Shown here piece after piece: positions 52,588 through 63,364 of a DNA stretch of 64,000 nt. The translations under genes and the position numbers were made by a program. The DNA is from Methanomassiliicoccus luminyensis B10. GTDB lineage: Archaea > Thermoplasmatota > Thermoplasmata > Methanomassiliicoccales > Methanomassiliicoccaceae. Within the stretch, counting starts at the first letter, position 1. Each line of letters opens with the position of its first letter. The notes below the pieces were generated by a model. The model did no database searches. It saw only the letters and a list, made by a program, of their open reading frames with translations, and was not told the origin of the DNA. Location of the stretch: contig NZ_CAJE01000012.1 in NCBI RefSeq assembly GCF_000308215.1, positions 124,001 to 188,000 of the forward strand, in the 5' to 3' direction.

Positions 52588-52769
52588 AGGTACAAAGGGC
52601 CTGCAAGCACTGCAGCTACATCACCGAGGAAGACACCTGCCCGCTGTGCAGCAACCCGACGTCCAAGGACTGGCAGGGCTATGTCATCATCGTAGACCAC
52701 ACCCGGTCGGAGATAGCGCAACGGATGGGTATTCATGTCAACGGTAAGTTCGCCCTCAAGGTGCGCTGA
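52584..52769 (+). CDS. spt4: transcription elongation factor Spt4 (RpoE2)
   Basis: The 61-residue protein is the zinc-ribbon partner of Spt5: ACKHCSYITEEDTCPLCSNP holds four cysteines and is followed by WQGYVIIVDHTRSEIAQRMG. It starts within the rpo7 stop. This rpo7-spt4 pairing is standard in archaea. Confidence 0.95.
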   Translation: MKVQRACKHCSYITEEDTCPLCSNPTSKDWQGYVIIVDHTRSEIAQRMGIHVNGKFALKVR

Positions 52770-53292
52770 ACTAAGGTGCCCCAAGAATGGATGGGCTCTT
52801 CCGGATCATATGAGGGAGGAGCTGAGCACCGGTTTCGGTCACCTCGTCAAGCTCGAAGGGCTTGCCGCGGAGTTCGAAGGATGCGAGATGCTCATGGCGG
52901 TCGGAGACATGGTCTCTTTCACCCTGCTGGAGAACGGCTACAAGCCTAACCTGGTCATATACGACCTCAAGACCGAGCGGAAGCACTATACCCCTCTCGC
53001 TTCCAAGCTGGTCTCGCTCATCGGCGAGGACGTAGTGGTCAGGAACCCCGCGGGACAGATAACGGCCGAGCTGGTCCGTGCGATCAGCGAAGCATTGAAC
53101 AGGAACGTTCCAACCAAGCTACGGGTCGAAGGGGAGGAGGACCTGGCCGCGCTGGCCTGCGCGGCGATGGCACCCCTGGGCTCCTGCTTGATGTACGGCG
53201 TCCCCGGAAAGGGGATGGCCCTGGTGAGGATCGACCAAGAGGTCGCAGGCCGAGCAAGATCAATGATATACGCGATGGAGGAATTGAATTGA
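52735..53292 (+). CDS. GTP-dependent dephospho-CoA kinase (DUF359)
   Basis: DUF359 enzymes catalyse the last step of archaeal coenzyme A synthesis with GTP. The core FEGCEMLMAVGDMVSFTLLE, IYDLKTERK, VRNPAGQIT and VEGEEDLAALAC is typical. The start is uncertain: the conserved LPDHMREEL segment lies upstream of ATG 52810, and the only in-frame start before it is ATG 52735 inside spt4. I chose 52735. An out-of-frame ATG at 52787 with AAGGTG upstream hints that a base may be wrong here. Position before rps24e is typical. Confidence 0.85.
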   Translation: MSTVSSPSRCAELRCPKNGWALPDHMREELSTGFGHLVKLEGLAAEFEGCEMLMAVGDMVSFTLLENGYKPNLVIYDLKTERKHYTPLASKLVSLIGEDVVVRNPAGQITAELVRAISEALNRNVPTKLRVEGEEDLAALACAAMAPLGSCLMYGVPGKGMALVRIDQEVAGRARSMIYAMEELN

Positions 53293-53618
53293 ACGTAGAA
53301 GTCGTCAGCAAGACCGAGAACAAACTTATGGACAGGGTCGAGGTCACATTCAAGGCCACCCACACCGGGGAGTCCACCCCTGCCAGGGACGCTGTCAGGA
53401 CCTCCCTGGCCGGAGCCCTGAACGTCCAGAAGGAGAGGGTCGTGGTCTCGGAGATGCACTCCGAGTACGGCCTGGGCTCCACCGACGGCGCTGCCAAAGT
53501 GTACAGCTCCGCCGAGAGTGCCAGCAAGCATGAGCGCAACTACATGCTGGTGAGGAACGGCCTCGCCCAGAAGAAAGAGAAGAAGAAGGCGGCCCCCGCG
53601 GCCAAGAAGAAAAAGTGA
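53289..53618 (+). CDS. rps24e: ribosomal protein S24e
   Basis: The 109-residue protein (MNVEVVSKTENKLMDRVEVT, VHTG-like THTGESTPARDAVRTSLAG) matches S24e. A TTG start at 53289 overlaps the upstream stop. The C terminus ends in a Lys/Ala tail ([11 protein letters not shown]) that recurs in the N terminus of the next protein. Confidence 0.94.
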   Translation: MNVEVVSKTENKLMDRVEVTFKATHTGESTPARDAVRTSLAGALNVQKERVVVSEMHSEYGLGSTDGAAKVYSSAESASKHERNYMLVRNGLAQKKEKKKAAPAAKKKK

Positions 53619-53628
53619 GGTGACCTGA

Positions 53629-53847
53629 ATGGCAGACGACAAGAAGAAGGCGGCCCCCGCGGCCAAGAAGGGCGCCGCGCCCAAGGAAGCGACCTCCAAG
53701 AAGAACTACTACGCCGTGGAAGGCGCCAAGCTGGAGAGGAAGAGGAAGAACTGCCCCAAGTGCGGACCCGGCGTATTCCTGGGCGAGCACAAGGACCGGA
53801 CCACCTGCGGCAAGTGCGGGTACACCGAGTTCAAGGGCAAGAAGTAA
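53629..53847 (+). CDS. rps27ae: ribosomal protein S27ae
   Basis: The 72-residue protein has an N-terminal Lys/Ala-rich extension ([18 protein letters not shown]) and the S27ae zinc ribbon: [14 protein letters not shown] and [11 protein letters not shown]. It follows rps24e by 10 nt. The DNA encoding [10 protein letters not shown] is nearly the same at the end of rps24e and start of this gene. In many archaea a KEOPS gene follows; here the foreign cassette begins instead. Confidence 0.93.
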   Translation: MADDKKKAAPAAKKGAAPKEATSKKNYYAVEGAKLERKRKNCPKCGPGVFLGEHKDRTTCGKCGYTEFKGKK

Positions 53848-53892
53848 ACCCCTTTCACCAACCCCTTTCCAATTTATCTTTGTTTTTCTTGC

Positions 53893-53910
53893 GGTTCGAA
53901 TCCCGACAGG
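53893..53910 (+). other. tRNA T-arm fragment
   Basis: GGTTCGAATCCCGACAGG is identical over 18 bases to the T-arm and acceptor start of tRNA-Arg(CCG) at 59742-59759. No tRNA body precedes it (upstream is a T-rich stretch after rps27ae). It is a relic of a tRNA gene or of an attachment site. Confidence 0.6.
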
Positions 53911-53928
53911 TTCGCCCCTCCCGCCATA
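53907..53928 (+). repeat. left direct repeat of the Hsp70 cassette
   Basis: CAGGTTCGCCCCTCCCGCCA plus TA matches 58729-58751 in the same orientation except for one missing T. Weaker similarity continues for about 30 bp (TCTACCAA occurs in both). The two copies bracket the foreign genes. The stretch 53848-54249 otherwise holds no gene: it contains this repeat, the tRNA fragment and the operators at 54188-54215. Confidence 0.65.
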
Positions 53929-54187
53929 AAAAAACCGTGGACCGTCTACCAAAGTCTCGTATGGGGGACGCGGCCCCGTGCATGTTCAGGCCGTCGAGCA
54001 CCATCGCCACGGTTCGTCGAACAGGAAATGCTGTCTTCTAGGACGTACTCGTGATTGCACTGATCCGCTGGCCCGGCCCGGGGAAGGGGCGGCCGCCATA
54101 TTTGCCGCATTCACTCATGAATTTTTTGCGTATTTGCATTGAGATATCGACACGCGGCGCATCGTGTCGCATTAAGTTTATTATAGA

Positions 54188-54215
54188 TGACACCTTGTCA
54201 CATGACATCCTGTCA
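54188..54215 (+). promoter_or_regulatory. two tandem palindromic operators before the cassette
   Basis: TGACACCTTGTCA (54188-54200) and TGACATCCTGTCA (54203-54215) are perfect TGACA-N3-TGTCA palindromes with centres 15 bp apart. A further CGACAC...GTGTCG inverted pair lies near 54150-54171. A TTATTATAG stretch just upstream could be the promoter. Size and symmetry fit TetR-family binding, and a TetR gene is second in the operon. Confidence 0.6.
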
Positions 54216-54249
54216 TAGAAGGTTGACGTCTCTAAAACGAGGAACAACA

Positions 54250-54645
54250 ATGAGAACACGGCTGCAGCATTTTATGTACGGGCGTTATGGGCAGGACGAT
54301 CTGAATAGGGCCCTATTGATATTCGCAATAATTCTCTATGCGGTCTCCATATTCACGCGATTGACGATACTGACCTCTTTGGGCCTGGTATTGCTGGTGC
54401 TCTGCATATTTCGCATGTTCTCACGCAATGCGAGAGAACGGGCGCAGGAAAATTTCGCCTTTCTTGGCATGAAGGGAAAAATAGTGCAAAAGCTCAGATT
54501 GATTAAGACTTGGTTTCGACAGAGAAAAACCCACCGGTTCTACAAATGCCCTTCCTGCAAGCAAACACTGCGCGTTCCAAAAGGGAAAGGCAGGATCATT
54601 ATCCGCTGCCCGAAATGCCAAATGTCATTTGAAAAGAAAAGTTGA
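54250..54645 (+). CDS. membrane-associated zinc-ribbon protein (Firmicutes-type)
   Basis: ATG 54250 is preceded by ACGAGGA. The 131-residue product begins MRTRLQHFMYGRYGQDDLNR, has a hairpin of two hydrophobic helices (about residues 20-55), RMFSRN, a basic linker and a C-terminal zinc ribbon with CPSCKQTLRVPKGKGRI and CPKCQMSF. This exact layout is common in gut Clostridia. Codon use and GC are unlike the flanking archaeal genes. First gene of the cassette; function unknown. Confidence 0.8.
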   Translation: MRTRLQHFMYGRYGQDDLNRALLIFAIILYAVSIFTRLTILTSLGLVLLVLCIFRMFSRNARERAQENFAFLGMKGKIVQKLRLIKTWFRQRKTHRFYKCPSCKQTLRVPKGKGRIIIRCPKCQMSFEKKS

Positions 54646-54661
54646 AACGGGGTAGGAAAAA

Positions 54662-55288
54662 ATGCCAACGCAAACTTTCTATAACCTGCCGGAAGAAAAA
54701 AGGCAGAAGCTGCTGGATGCCATTCATGAAGAATTTTCCCGCGTGCCTTTCGATGATGTATCCATTAACCAGATCATCAGGCTGGCAGGCATCCCCCGCG
54801 GCAGCTTCTACCAATATTTTGAGGACAAGCAAGACCTGCTTCAGTATCTAATGGCCGATTATCGGAAGGTGTTCAAGCAGCATGCTCTGGCAAGCCTTGA
54901 ACGTACCGGCGGAAATCTATTTCAGATGCTGCTCGACATCTTTGATTTCACACATGCGTTTGTCACCGAAGAAAAGAACAATGCATTTTTTAAAAACCTC
55001 TTCTCTGACATTCGCGTAAATATTGATTTCTTGCATCAGCAGGCCGATGGGAATACTTATGATGATTTTTCTGCCGAACTGCTCCCCCATATCGATATGG
55101 ATTCGCTCGATATCCGCAGCAAAGATGATTTCGGAAACATGCTGGGCATTCTATTGCCACTTACTGGGGAAGCCTTTGCCAGGGCCTTTTTTGACGTATC
55201 CAGTTATGAGCATGTCCGCGCACAGTACTCTGCACGGCTGGACCTGTTGAAGCGGGGGCTCCTGAAAGTGAAGGAGGCAGGCACATAA
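54662..55288 (+). CDS. TetR-family transcriptional regulator of the cassette
   Basis: The 208-residue protein has an N-terminal TetR helix-turn-helix (about residues 5-55: VSINQIIRLAGIPRGSFYQYFEDKQDL) and a helical ligand/dimer domain. It starts 16 nt after the zinc-ribbon gene. The two palindromes at 54188-54215 are its likely binding sites, giving autoregulation of the operon. The inducer is unknown. Bacterial codon use. Confidence 0.9.
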   Translation: MPTQTFYNLPEEKRQKLLDAIHEEFSRVPFDDVSINQIIRLAGIPRGSFYQYFEDKQDLLQYLMADYRKVFKQHALASLERTGGNLFQMLLDIFDFTHAFVTEEKNNAFFKNLFSDIRVNIDFLHQQADGNTYDDFSAELLPHIDMDSLDIRSKDDFGNMLGILLPLTGEAFARAFFDVSSYEHVRAQYSARLDLLKRGLLKVKEAGT

Positions 55289-56101
55289 ATGTTTGGATAC
55301 GTCGCGGCAGATCTTCAGGCTCTCTCGGAGGAAGAAAGAGATCGGTACAGAAAACACTATTGCGGACTCTGCTATCAGCTGGATGCACGGTATGCCAGCG
55401 CTGGCCGGGCCAGCCTGACCTACGATATGACATTTCTTAACATATTGCTCTCATCTCTGTATGATCTCGAAGAAGTTCAGGGCAGCCAGCATTGTGTTTG
55501 CCACCCGCTGAAACAGCACCCGTACATTGTGACACCAGCTACCGTATATGCGGCAGATATCAGCATCCTGTTGGCCTACTACCAGTGCCTAGACGACTGG
55601 AACGATGATCATGATCCGGTAGCCAGAAAAAAGAACAAGGTACTCGAAAAATATCTGGGCAGTATAGAAGGTTCCAATCCTCGCCAGTATCAGGCAGTTA
55701 CGGACAGCATGCGGCAGCTTGGGAGGATGGAGCAGGCCAATGAACTTAACCCGGACCTGCCCGCCAACTGCTTCGGGGAGCTGATGGGCACGTTGCTTGT
55801 CTGGCGGCAGGACGAATATGCCGACACGCTGTGGCATATGGGCGCGGCCCTCGGTCGTTTCATCTACTTACTGGACGCGGTGAACGATTTGAAGGCTGAT
55901 ATCAAAAAGCAGCGGTACAATCCGCTGGTGGCGCAGATGAACTCGGATTTTATGCCTGCGCTCACCATGATCATGGCCGAATGCACCGCCGAATTTGAGA
56001 GACTGCCCATCGAACGGGACCGGCGCATCCTGCAGGACCATCTGTACTCCGGCGTCTGGCAGAACTACCGGGTGCGGCGAAAGAGAGGGATGGATGCATA
56101 A
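55289..56101 (+). CDS. DUF5685 family protein
   Basis: The 270-residue protein starts directly after the tetR stop. Landmarks are [63 protein letters not shown] and [18 protein letters not shown]. The CGLC pair and the CVCHP segment could bind metal. The helical, DxxxD-containing pattern recalls prenyl-transferase-like folds but no catalysis is known. The family is typical of Firmicutes, next to DnaJ/Hsp70-like genes. Confidence 0.8.
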   Translation: MFGYVAADLQALSEEERDRYRKHYCGLCYQLDARYASAGRASLTYDMTFLNILLSSLYDLEEVQGSQHCVCHPLKQHPYIVTPATVYAADISILLAYYQCLDDWNDDHDPVARKKNKVLEKYLGSIEGSNPRQYQAVTDSMRQLGRMEQANELNPDLPANCFGELMGTLLVWRQDEYADTLWHMGAALGRFIYLLDAVNDLKADIKKQRYNPLVAQMNSDFMPALTMIMAECTAEFERLPIERDRRILQDHLYSGVWQNYRVRRKRGMDA

Positions 56102-56102
56102 G

Positions 56103-56819
56103 ATGGACGACCCATACAATGTGCTGGGCCTAAGTTCCTCCGCGTCAGAGGAGGAAGTTACGAAAACCTATCGTAGGCTGGCCAAAAAATACCATCCGGA
56201 CCTGAACCCGGGGGATAAAGCCGCTGAAAAAAAGATGCGTGAGATAAATGCGGCCTACGAGCAGATCAAAACACAGAAAACCGGTGGAACTTCATACGAG
56301 CGGCCCGACGGAAGCTACGGACCCCAGCAGCATACACAGCCTGGCGGGGGCTATACCTACCGGGGCAACGATCCCTTTGGCGGGTTTGATTTTGGGGGCT
56401 TCGGAGATATTTTCGGAGATATCTTTGGAAACGCGTGGCAACAGCAAACCAACGGTCAAGCCGGTCCTCCCACAATCCGGCAGGCCCGCAGCTATGTTCA
56501 GGTTCGCCAGTATCAGACCGCTCTGCGCATACTCTCACAAATATCGGAGCGTGACGCTGAATGGTATTACCTTAGCGCCGTTGTCAATGCCGGGGTCGGC
56601 AACCGGGTCACGGCGCTCAATCACGCAAAAGATGCAGTGCGGATGGAGCCGAACAATTCAGAGTACCAGCAGCTGTTGAACCAGTTCCAGCAGGGCAGCT
56701 TTACATACCAACAGAACGGGCAAAATCAAGGATTCAACATGCAGAAAATGGGCCGCAGCATTCTGCAGGTCATGCTTGCACAGATGGCTTGCATATTTTG
56801 CTGCCATGAGGGCTGCTGA
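56103..56819 (+). CDS. J-domain protein of the cassette
   Basis: ATG 56103 gives [20 protein letters not shown]; an ATG three codons earlier (56094) is an alternative. The 238-residue product has an N-terminal J domain with the HPD motif ([14 protein letters not shown]), a Gly/Phe-rich linker ([17 protein letters not shown]), and a C-terminal TPR-like helical part ([17 protein letters not shown]). It ends with a hydrophobic cysteine-containing tail ([11 protein letters not shown]). It has no zinc-finger or DnaJ C-terminal domain. It should stimulate the Hsp70 encoded next. Confidence 0.88.
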   Translation: MDDPYNVLGLSSSASEEEVTKTYRRLAKKYHPDLNPGDKAAEKKMREINAAYEQIKTQKTGGTSYERPDGSYGPQQHTQPGGGYTYRGNDPFGGFDFGGFGDIFGDIFGNAWQQQTNGQAGPPTIRQARSYVQVRQYQTALRILSQISERDAEWYYLSAVVNAGVGNRVTALNHAKDAVRMEPNNSEYQQLLNQFQQGSFTYQQNGQNQGFNMQKMGRSILQVMLAQMACIFCCHEGC

Positions 56820-56861
56820 AGCGTACATCGCTGTGCACCACAATAGTGGAGGACTCACAAT

Positions 56862-58598
56862 ATGGGAAAAATTATCGGGATCGATCTTGGCACCACCAAT
56901 TCCTGCGTGGCGGTCATGGAGGGCGGAAAGGCAGTCATCATACCAAGTGCCGAGGGAGGCCGCACCACACCGTCTGTGGTCGCCTTTGCACAAAGCGGTC
57001 AGCGCCTGGTGGGGCAGGCAGCGGTGCGGCAGGCAGTAGCCAACGCAGAACGTACAATTACTTCCATCAAACGGGAGATGGGGTCTGCCTACGAGATAAA
57101 AATTGATGGGAAGACCTTCACCCCGCCGGAGATATCGGCCATGGTGCTGGGCAAGTTGAAAAAAGATGCGGAGGCATATCTTGGCGAGGCGGTGAACGAG
57201 GCAGTAATCACAGTTCCCGCCTATTTTACCGATGCCCAGCGTCAGGCAACCAAGGATGCTGGCACTATTGCCGGGCTGGAGGTGCGGCGCATCATCAACG
57301 AGCCCACGGCTGCGGCACTGGCATATGGTGCGGATAAAGAGGAAAACCGGAAGGTGCTGGTGTTCGATCTCGGAGGCGGCACCTTTGATGTGTCGGTGCT
57401 AGATATTAAGGACGGCGTGATCGAGGTGGTCGCCACGGCGGGGAACAACCGTTTAGGCGGTGATGATTTTGACGCCTGCATCGTGGAATGGCTTGTAGCT
57501 GAATTCGAAAGGGAACACCGGGTGAACCTGTCCGGGCAGCTTACCGCAATGATTCGTTTGAGAGAGGCTGCCGAGCAGGCAAAAAAAGAACTGTCTTCCG
57601 CCAAAAATGCTACTATCAGTCTACCTTATCTCTCCGAATCCAAAGGGACACCTCTGCATCTGAACCTTACCCTTTCACGGGCCAAGTTTGACGAATTGAC
57701 CGCCCATCTGGTGAAAGCCATGGCCGCACCGGTGCAGCAGGCTATGGGCGACGCGCATATCTCAAAGGACAACATCGGCAAGGTCCTGCTGGTAGGCGGC
57801 GCCACGCGCATGCCCGCCGTACAGGAGCAGGTGAAAAACATTACCGGCAAGGACGGCTTCAAAGGGATCGACCCCGACGAGTGCGTCGCCATGGGAGCAG
57901 CGTTGCAGGGCGGCGTTATGATCGGCGAGGTCAACGGGCTACTTCTTCTGGACGTGACGCCGCTGTCTCTTGGCATTGAGACCGTGGGCGATGTTTGCAC
58001 TCATGTGATCGAGCGCAACACCACGATCCCCATATCCAAAAGCCAAGTGTTCACCACGGCGGCCAACTTTCAGCCTTCAGTTGAGGTCCATGTACTGCAG
58101 GGCGAGCGCCCGCGGGCCAGCCAGAATAAGACGTTGGGCAAGTTCAGGCTCAAGGGAATCCAAAAGGCAATGGCGGGGGTGCCTCAGATCGAGGTGACTT
58201 TCACCATCGATGTCAACGGCATCGTACATGTTGCCGCAAAGGACCTGAAAACCGGAAGGGCCCAGGACATCACTATCGAATCGTCCTCCAATATGAGCGA
58301 TGAGGATATTCAGAACGCGATTCGGGACGCCCAGCAGTATGCTGCCGATGACGATAAGTTCCGTCAGGCAACCGAGGCGCGCGGACAACTGCAAAGGCTG
58401 CTGGGACAGGCTGACGAATTAGAAAACCAGGCAAAAAGCAAGGATAAGCAAGCCTATAAAGCGATGAAGGAAGCGCTGAGCGGACCGATAAAAACTGCGA
58501 AAAAGGCCTTGGGGAGCAAGAACCCGGATGAGGTAATGTCGGCGTGCGATGCGTTGGAGACCGCCATGGGACCATATAGGAACGGCGATGAAAATTGA
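56862..58598 (+). CDS. Hsp70-like chaperone of the cassette
   Basis: The 578-residue protein has the Hsp70 ATPase ([17 protein letters not shown] near residue 5, [17 protein letters not shown] near 168, [12 protein letters not shown] near 308) and the substrate domain ([20 protein letters not shown]). The C-terminal lid is short and there is no acidic EEVD-like or DnaK tail. It is shorter than the roughly 610-640 residues of housekeeping DnaK and has no grpE beside it. It is probably dedicated to the cassette with its J protein. Codon use is bacterial. Confidence 0.92.
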   Translation: MGKIIGIDLGTTNSCVAVMEGGKAVIIPSAEGGRTTPSVVAFAQSGQRLVGQAAVRQAVANAERTITSIKREMGSAYEIKIDGKTFTPPEISAMVLGKLKKDAEAYLGEAVNEAVITVPAYFTDAQRQATKDAGTIAGLEVRRIINEPTAAALAYGADKEENRKVLVFDLGGGTFDVSVLDIKDGVIEVVATAGNNRLGGDDFDACIVEWLVAEFEREHRVNLSGQLTAMIRLREAAEQAKKELSSAKNATISLPYLSESKGTPLHLNLTLSRAKFDELTAHLVKAMAAPVQQAMGDAHISKDNIGKVLLVGGATRMPAVQEQVKNITGKDGFKGIDPDECVAMGAALQGGVMIGEVNGLLLLDVTPLSLGIETVGDVCTHVIERNTTIPISKSQVFTTAANFQPSVEVHVLQGERPRASQNKTLGKFRLKGIQKAMAGVPQIEVTFTIDVNGIVHVAAKDLKTGRAQDITIESSSNMSDEDIQNAIRDAQQYAADDDKFRQATEARGQLQRLLGQADELENQAKSKDKQAYKAMKEALSGPIKTAKKALGSKNPDEVMSACDALETAMGPYRNGDEN

Positions 58599-58728
58599 TC
58601 CATATGCACGTTAGCCATTACAAGACGGCATGATGATGAACAGCTTGCCATGGAAAAGAAAATAGGCTCGCTTTGCAGCGGAGGTTTACGCGCAGGAACG
58701 GCATAAGCGCAGCGCAGCAAGTTTTCGG

Positions 58729-58751
58729 CAGGTTCGCCCCTTCCCGCCATA
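58729..58751 (+). repeat. right direct repeat of the Hsp70 cassette
   Basis: CAGGTTCGCCCCTTCCCGCC plus ATA copies the left repeat at 53907-53928 with one extra T. It lies 130 nt after the Hsp70 stop and merges with the proC promoter region, where archaeal GC-rich sequence resumes. Confidence 0.65.
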
Positions 58752-58786
58752 TTATATCAACGGATTCTCTACCAAGGGCGACGAGC

Positions 58787-59608
58787 ATGAAGGTCGGGTT
58801 CATCGGCTACGGTAACATGGGCAGCACTATGGTGAGGAGCTTCCTGTCCTCGGGGGCGCTGGCGCCGAGCCAGGCCATCGTTGCCTCCCGCAGGAAGGAG
58901 GCGAGGGACGAGATCCGGGGGTCCTTCCCCGGCATCGAGGCCACCGATTCCAATAAGCACGCCGCGAGGGAGAGCGATGTCCTGCTGCTCAGCGTCCGCA
59001 GCGATGAGGTCAGGGCCGTCCTGGACGAGATCGCCGGGGACCTCCGACCGGACGCGCACGTCATCTCTGTCAACGACGGCGTTACATTGAAGGATATAGG
59101 ATCGATCTTCTCGGGCAAGGCCACCAAGGTGATGCCCCCGATCACTATGGAGGTGGGCCGCGGCGTCACGCTGGTCTGCCACAATGACAAGGTGCGCGAA
59201 CCGGACAAGGCGGCGGTCCGCTCGCTTTTCGGGAGGGTGAGCGTGGTGAAGGAGATCCCCGAAGGCCGGTTCGAGGTGGCCGGGGACCTCACCAGCAGTG
59301 CCCCGGCCTACGTCGCGGCGTTCATCGAGCTGTTCGCCGAAGGCGCGTGCAGAAGCGGCGGGATCGGGCGCGAGGAAGCGGTCGAGCTCGCGACGGAGAC
59401 GCTCTTCGCCACCGCCGGGCTGATGGAGGCCCAAAAGCTTGACGCGGCCACTCTGGTGAGCAAGGTGGCCACGCCGGGCGGTATCACTGAGCAGGGCGTC
59501 GATGTGCTCGAAGCGGAGATGCCCCACGTCATTGACCGGCTGTTCCGCGAGACCGGGGAGCGGCACGAGCGGGCCAAGGAAGCCGTCCGCAGGCAGTTCG
59601 ACGCCTGA
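58787..59608 (+). CDS. proC: pyrroline-5-carboxylate reductase-like protein
   Basis: ATG 58787 gives MKVGFIGYGNMGSTMVRSFL, a Rossmann dinucleotide-binding start; a longer frame upstream reads through the direct repeat. The 273-residue product has the ProC order VLLLSVRSDEVRAVL, VMPPITMEVGRGVTLV and VATPGGITEQGVDVLE. It reduces pyrroline-5-carboxylate to proline with NAD(P)H. Substrate is not certain because archaeal ProC-like proteins vary. A TATTATATC stretch just upstream is the likely TATA box. Confidence 0.88.
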   Translation: MKVGFIGYGNMGSTMVRSFLSSGALAPSQAIVASRRKEARDEIRGSFPGIEATDSNKHAARESDVLLLSVRSDEVRAVLDEIAGDLRPDAHVISVNDGVTLKDIGSIFSGKATKVMPPITMEVGRGVTLVCHNDKVREPDKAAVRSLFGRVSVVKEIPEGRFEVAGDLTSSAPAYVAAFIELFAEGACRSGGIGREEAVELATETLFATAGLMEAQKLDAATLVSKVATPGGITEQGVDVLEAEMPHVIDRLFRETGERHERAKEAVRRQFDA

Positions 59609-59667
59609 CCTCGTGGCATGGCCACATGTTCGACAAACTTTATTAGTCCCTTCTCTATCTGAGCCAT

Positions 59668-59763
59668 GGGCTTGTAGTGTAGCTTGGATATCACCGAGGC
59701 CTCCGGTGGACCTCCACGGTCCAGGGAAAGCCTCAGACTCGGGTTCGAATCCCGACAGGCCCG
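59668..59763 (+). tRNA. tRNA-Arg (CCG anticodon) with an intron
   Basis: Acceptor arms GGGCTTG (59668-59674) and CAGGCCC (59756-59762) pair. The anticodon stem GAGGC/GCCTC encloses loop CTCCGG...A with anticodon CCG. An intron of about 22 nt follows position 37 and contains a perfect hairpin (TGGACC and GGTCCA), consistent with a bulge-helix-bulge splice site. The T arm is TCGGGTTCGAATCCCGA and the discriminator G. CCA is not encoded. A T run follows at 59765-59768. Confidence 0.92.
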
Positions 59764-60084
59764 CTTTTACAATATTCTGGATGTCAACCTTATTGCTCCA
59801 GCGGCATTCTTTCGATTATTTCAAGTTCACGTTTCATCGCCGGTTCGGTCTTTCAAATGATCGAGAGGTCCGATCCCCTATGCAGATATATTGGAAGATA
59901 AATTGACAGGATGCGTCTATGAATGATTTGTGAATATAATCTCAGACCCTAGGCGGAGCCTTGCGGAGTTCACCGCTCAGCGCATATATCATCACCTGGG
60001 ACTTATCTGCATCCTTCAGATAGCATAATGGCCTTAAATATATCTCAATGGTAGATAAATATATCTTACATCTAAGATACCAAT
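59764..60084. other. gene-free AT-rich stretch
   Basis: No open frame or RNA that I can support lies here. It contains two ATATATCT-type boxes (about 60035-60067), one of them within a near-palindrome AGATAAATATATCT, and an inverted pair TATCTG/CAGATA near 60005-60023. They might be promoter elements, but neither neighbour is oriented to use them clearly. Confidence 0.4.
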
Positions 60085-60864
60085 CTATGCCAGTCCCCTC
60101 TTCTTTTTCACAACCTCGTCCACCGGCTTGCCGTATGGGCACGCGAGGTTGCAGATGGTGCACTCCATGAACCCGCGCTCGGTGATTTGCCTGATGTGCT
60201 TCAGGTGCGCTGGCGTGATGTCCCTATCCATTTCGTGCGACACCACGCACTTCGCATAGTCGACCTTCTTCCCCGGCTCCATGCCCTGCGACGGCCCCGG
60301 AACGATGGCCTGATATGGGCATGATCTGACGCACAGCGACGCCTTCTGGCAAAGCGGCTGCTCGGCGCACAGGTCCTTCGCGAACGGTTGGTCCGGTTCG
60401 AGATCGGCATCGGTGAGAACGACCAGCCACCGGACCCGCGGCCCGTACTGAGGAGTGACGACCTGGGTGTTGTGGCCTATGAACCCCAGCCCCGCCAGCG
60501 TCGCCGCGATCTTCGCTTGCACAGTGTGTGTCGGCATGGCACTGATTCCCAGTTCCTTCCTGGCCCGCTCGACGAAGCGCCATCCCCGGGTCTCCAGGAC
60601 CTCATAGTACAGGTTCAGGTAGTCGGTGGCACCGCCGCTGAAGTCCCCCGCGCTGGCGGCCGCCACGGCCGAGTTCATGGCCTCGTCCCAGATGACCATG
60701 CCCATGACGATGGCGGAGCGGGCGTCCTTCATGACCTCGGACGGCCTCATGAGCCCTCGCCCATCGGGGAATGGAGCGGACTCCAGTCTCTCGAGGTCAG
60801 ATACGCCGAACAGCTGGAAGCCGCTTTCCGCCGCGATCTTCCGGATATCCTCTTTCAACGATGA
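60085..60864 (-). CDS. epoxyqueuosine reductase-like iron-sulfur protein
   Basis: ATG 60864 gives MSSLKEDIRKIAAESGFQLF, about 259 residues; 18 further upstream residues are possible. The C-terminal third carries Fe-S cysteines: LCAEQPLCQKASLCVRSCPY, then YAKCVVSHE and FMECTICNLACPYGKP. The middle part (GLGFIGHNTQVVTPQYGPRVR) matches the QueG family, which are cobalamin/Fe-S reductases. Archaea use archaeosine rather than queuosine, so the true substrate is probably different. No partner gene is adjacent. Confidence 0.8.
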   Translation of the reverse strand, partial: SSLKEDIRKIAAESGFQLFGVSDLERLESAPFPDGRGLMRPSEVMKDARSAIVMGMVIWDEAMNSAVAAASAGDFSGGATDYLNLYYEVLETRGWRFVERARKELGISAMPTHTVQAKIAATLAGLGFIGHNTQVVTPQYGPRVRWLVVLTDADLEPDQPFAKDLCAEQPLCQKASLCVRSCPYQAIVPGPSQGMEPGKKVDYAKCVVSHEMDRDITPAHLKHIRQITERGFMECTICNLACPYGKPVDEVVKKKRGLA

Positions 60865-60986
60865 CATGTGCTTCGCCTGCGGAAGGATATCGCTCCCGTG
60901 CTGTATATAAGATTTCAAGGATCCCGCCGATTGTCGGCGAGCTCGATCCTCTAATGCAAAGAATGGGAAAGGGGTTGAAAAGGGTT

Positions 60987-63280
<2,294 letters not shown>

Positions 63281-63282
63281 GA

Positions 63283-63297
63283 CTGACGGTCGGTCAG
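63283..63297 (-). promoter_or_regulatory. palindromic operator of the TetR-MFS operon
   Basis: CTGAC (63283-63287) and GTCAG (63293-63297) form a perfect inverted repeat around GGTCG. A TATA-like ATAATATATA lies about 15-25 nt upstream on the minus strand (63307-63320). The operator would cover the transcription start. Confidence 0.55.
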
Positions 63298-63364
63298 CAT
63301 ATTTCACTATATATTATTTGTGCTAGTACAAACTGATTGCATAAATAGATGGTAACGGCTGGCG

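Noticed and set aside
53848-59668. Integrase-borne element integrated in tRNA-Arg
   Set aside because: No integrase or transposase is found, and the T-arm copy lies on the 5' side of the tRNA, which the standard model does not produce.
60085-60864. Calling this gene queG outright
   Set aside because: Archaea lack the queuosine pathway as a rule and no partner genes are present, so only a QueG-like label is justified.
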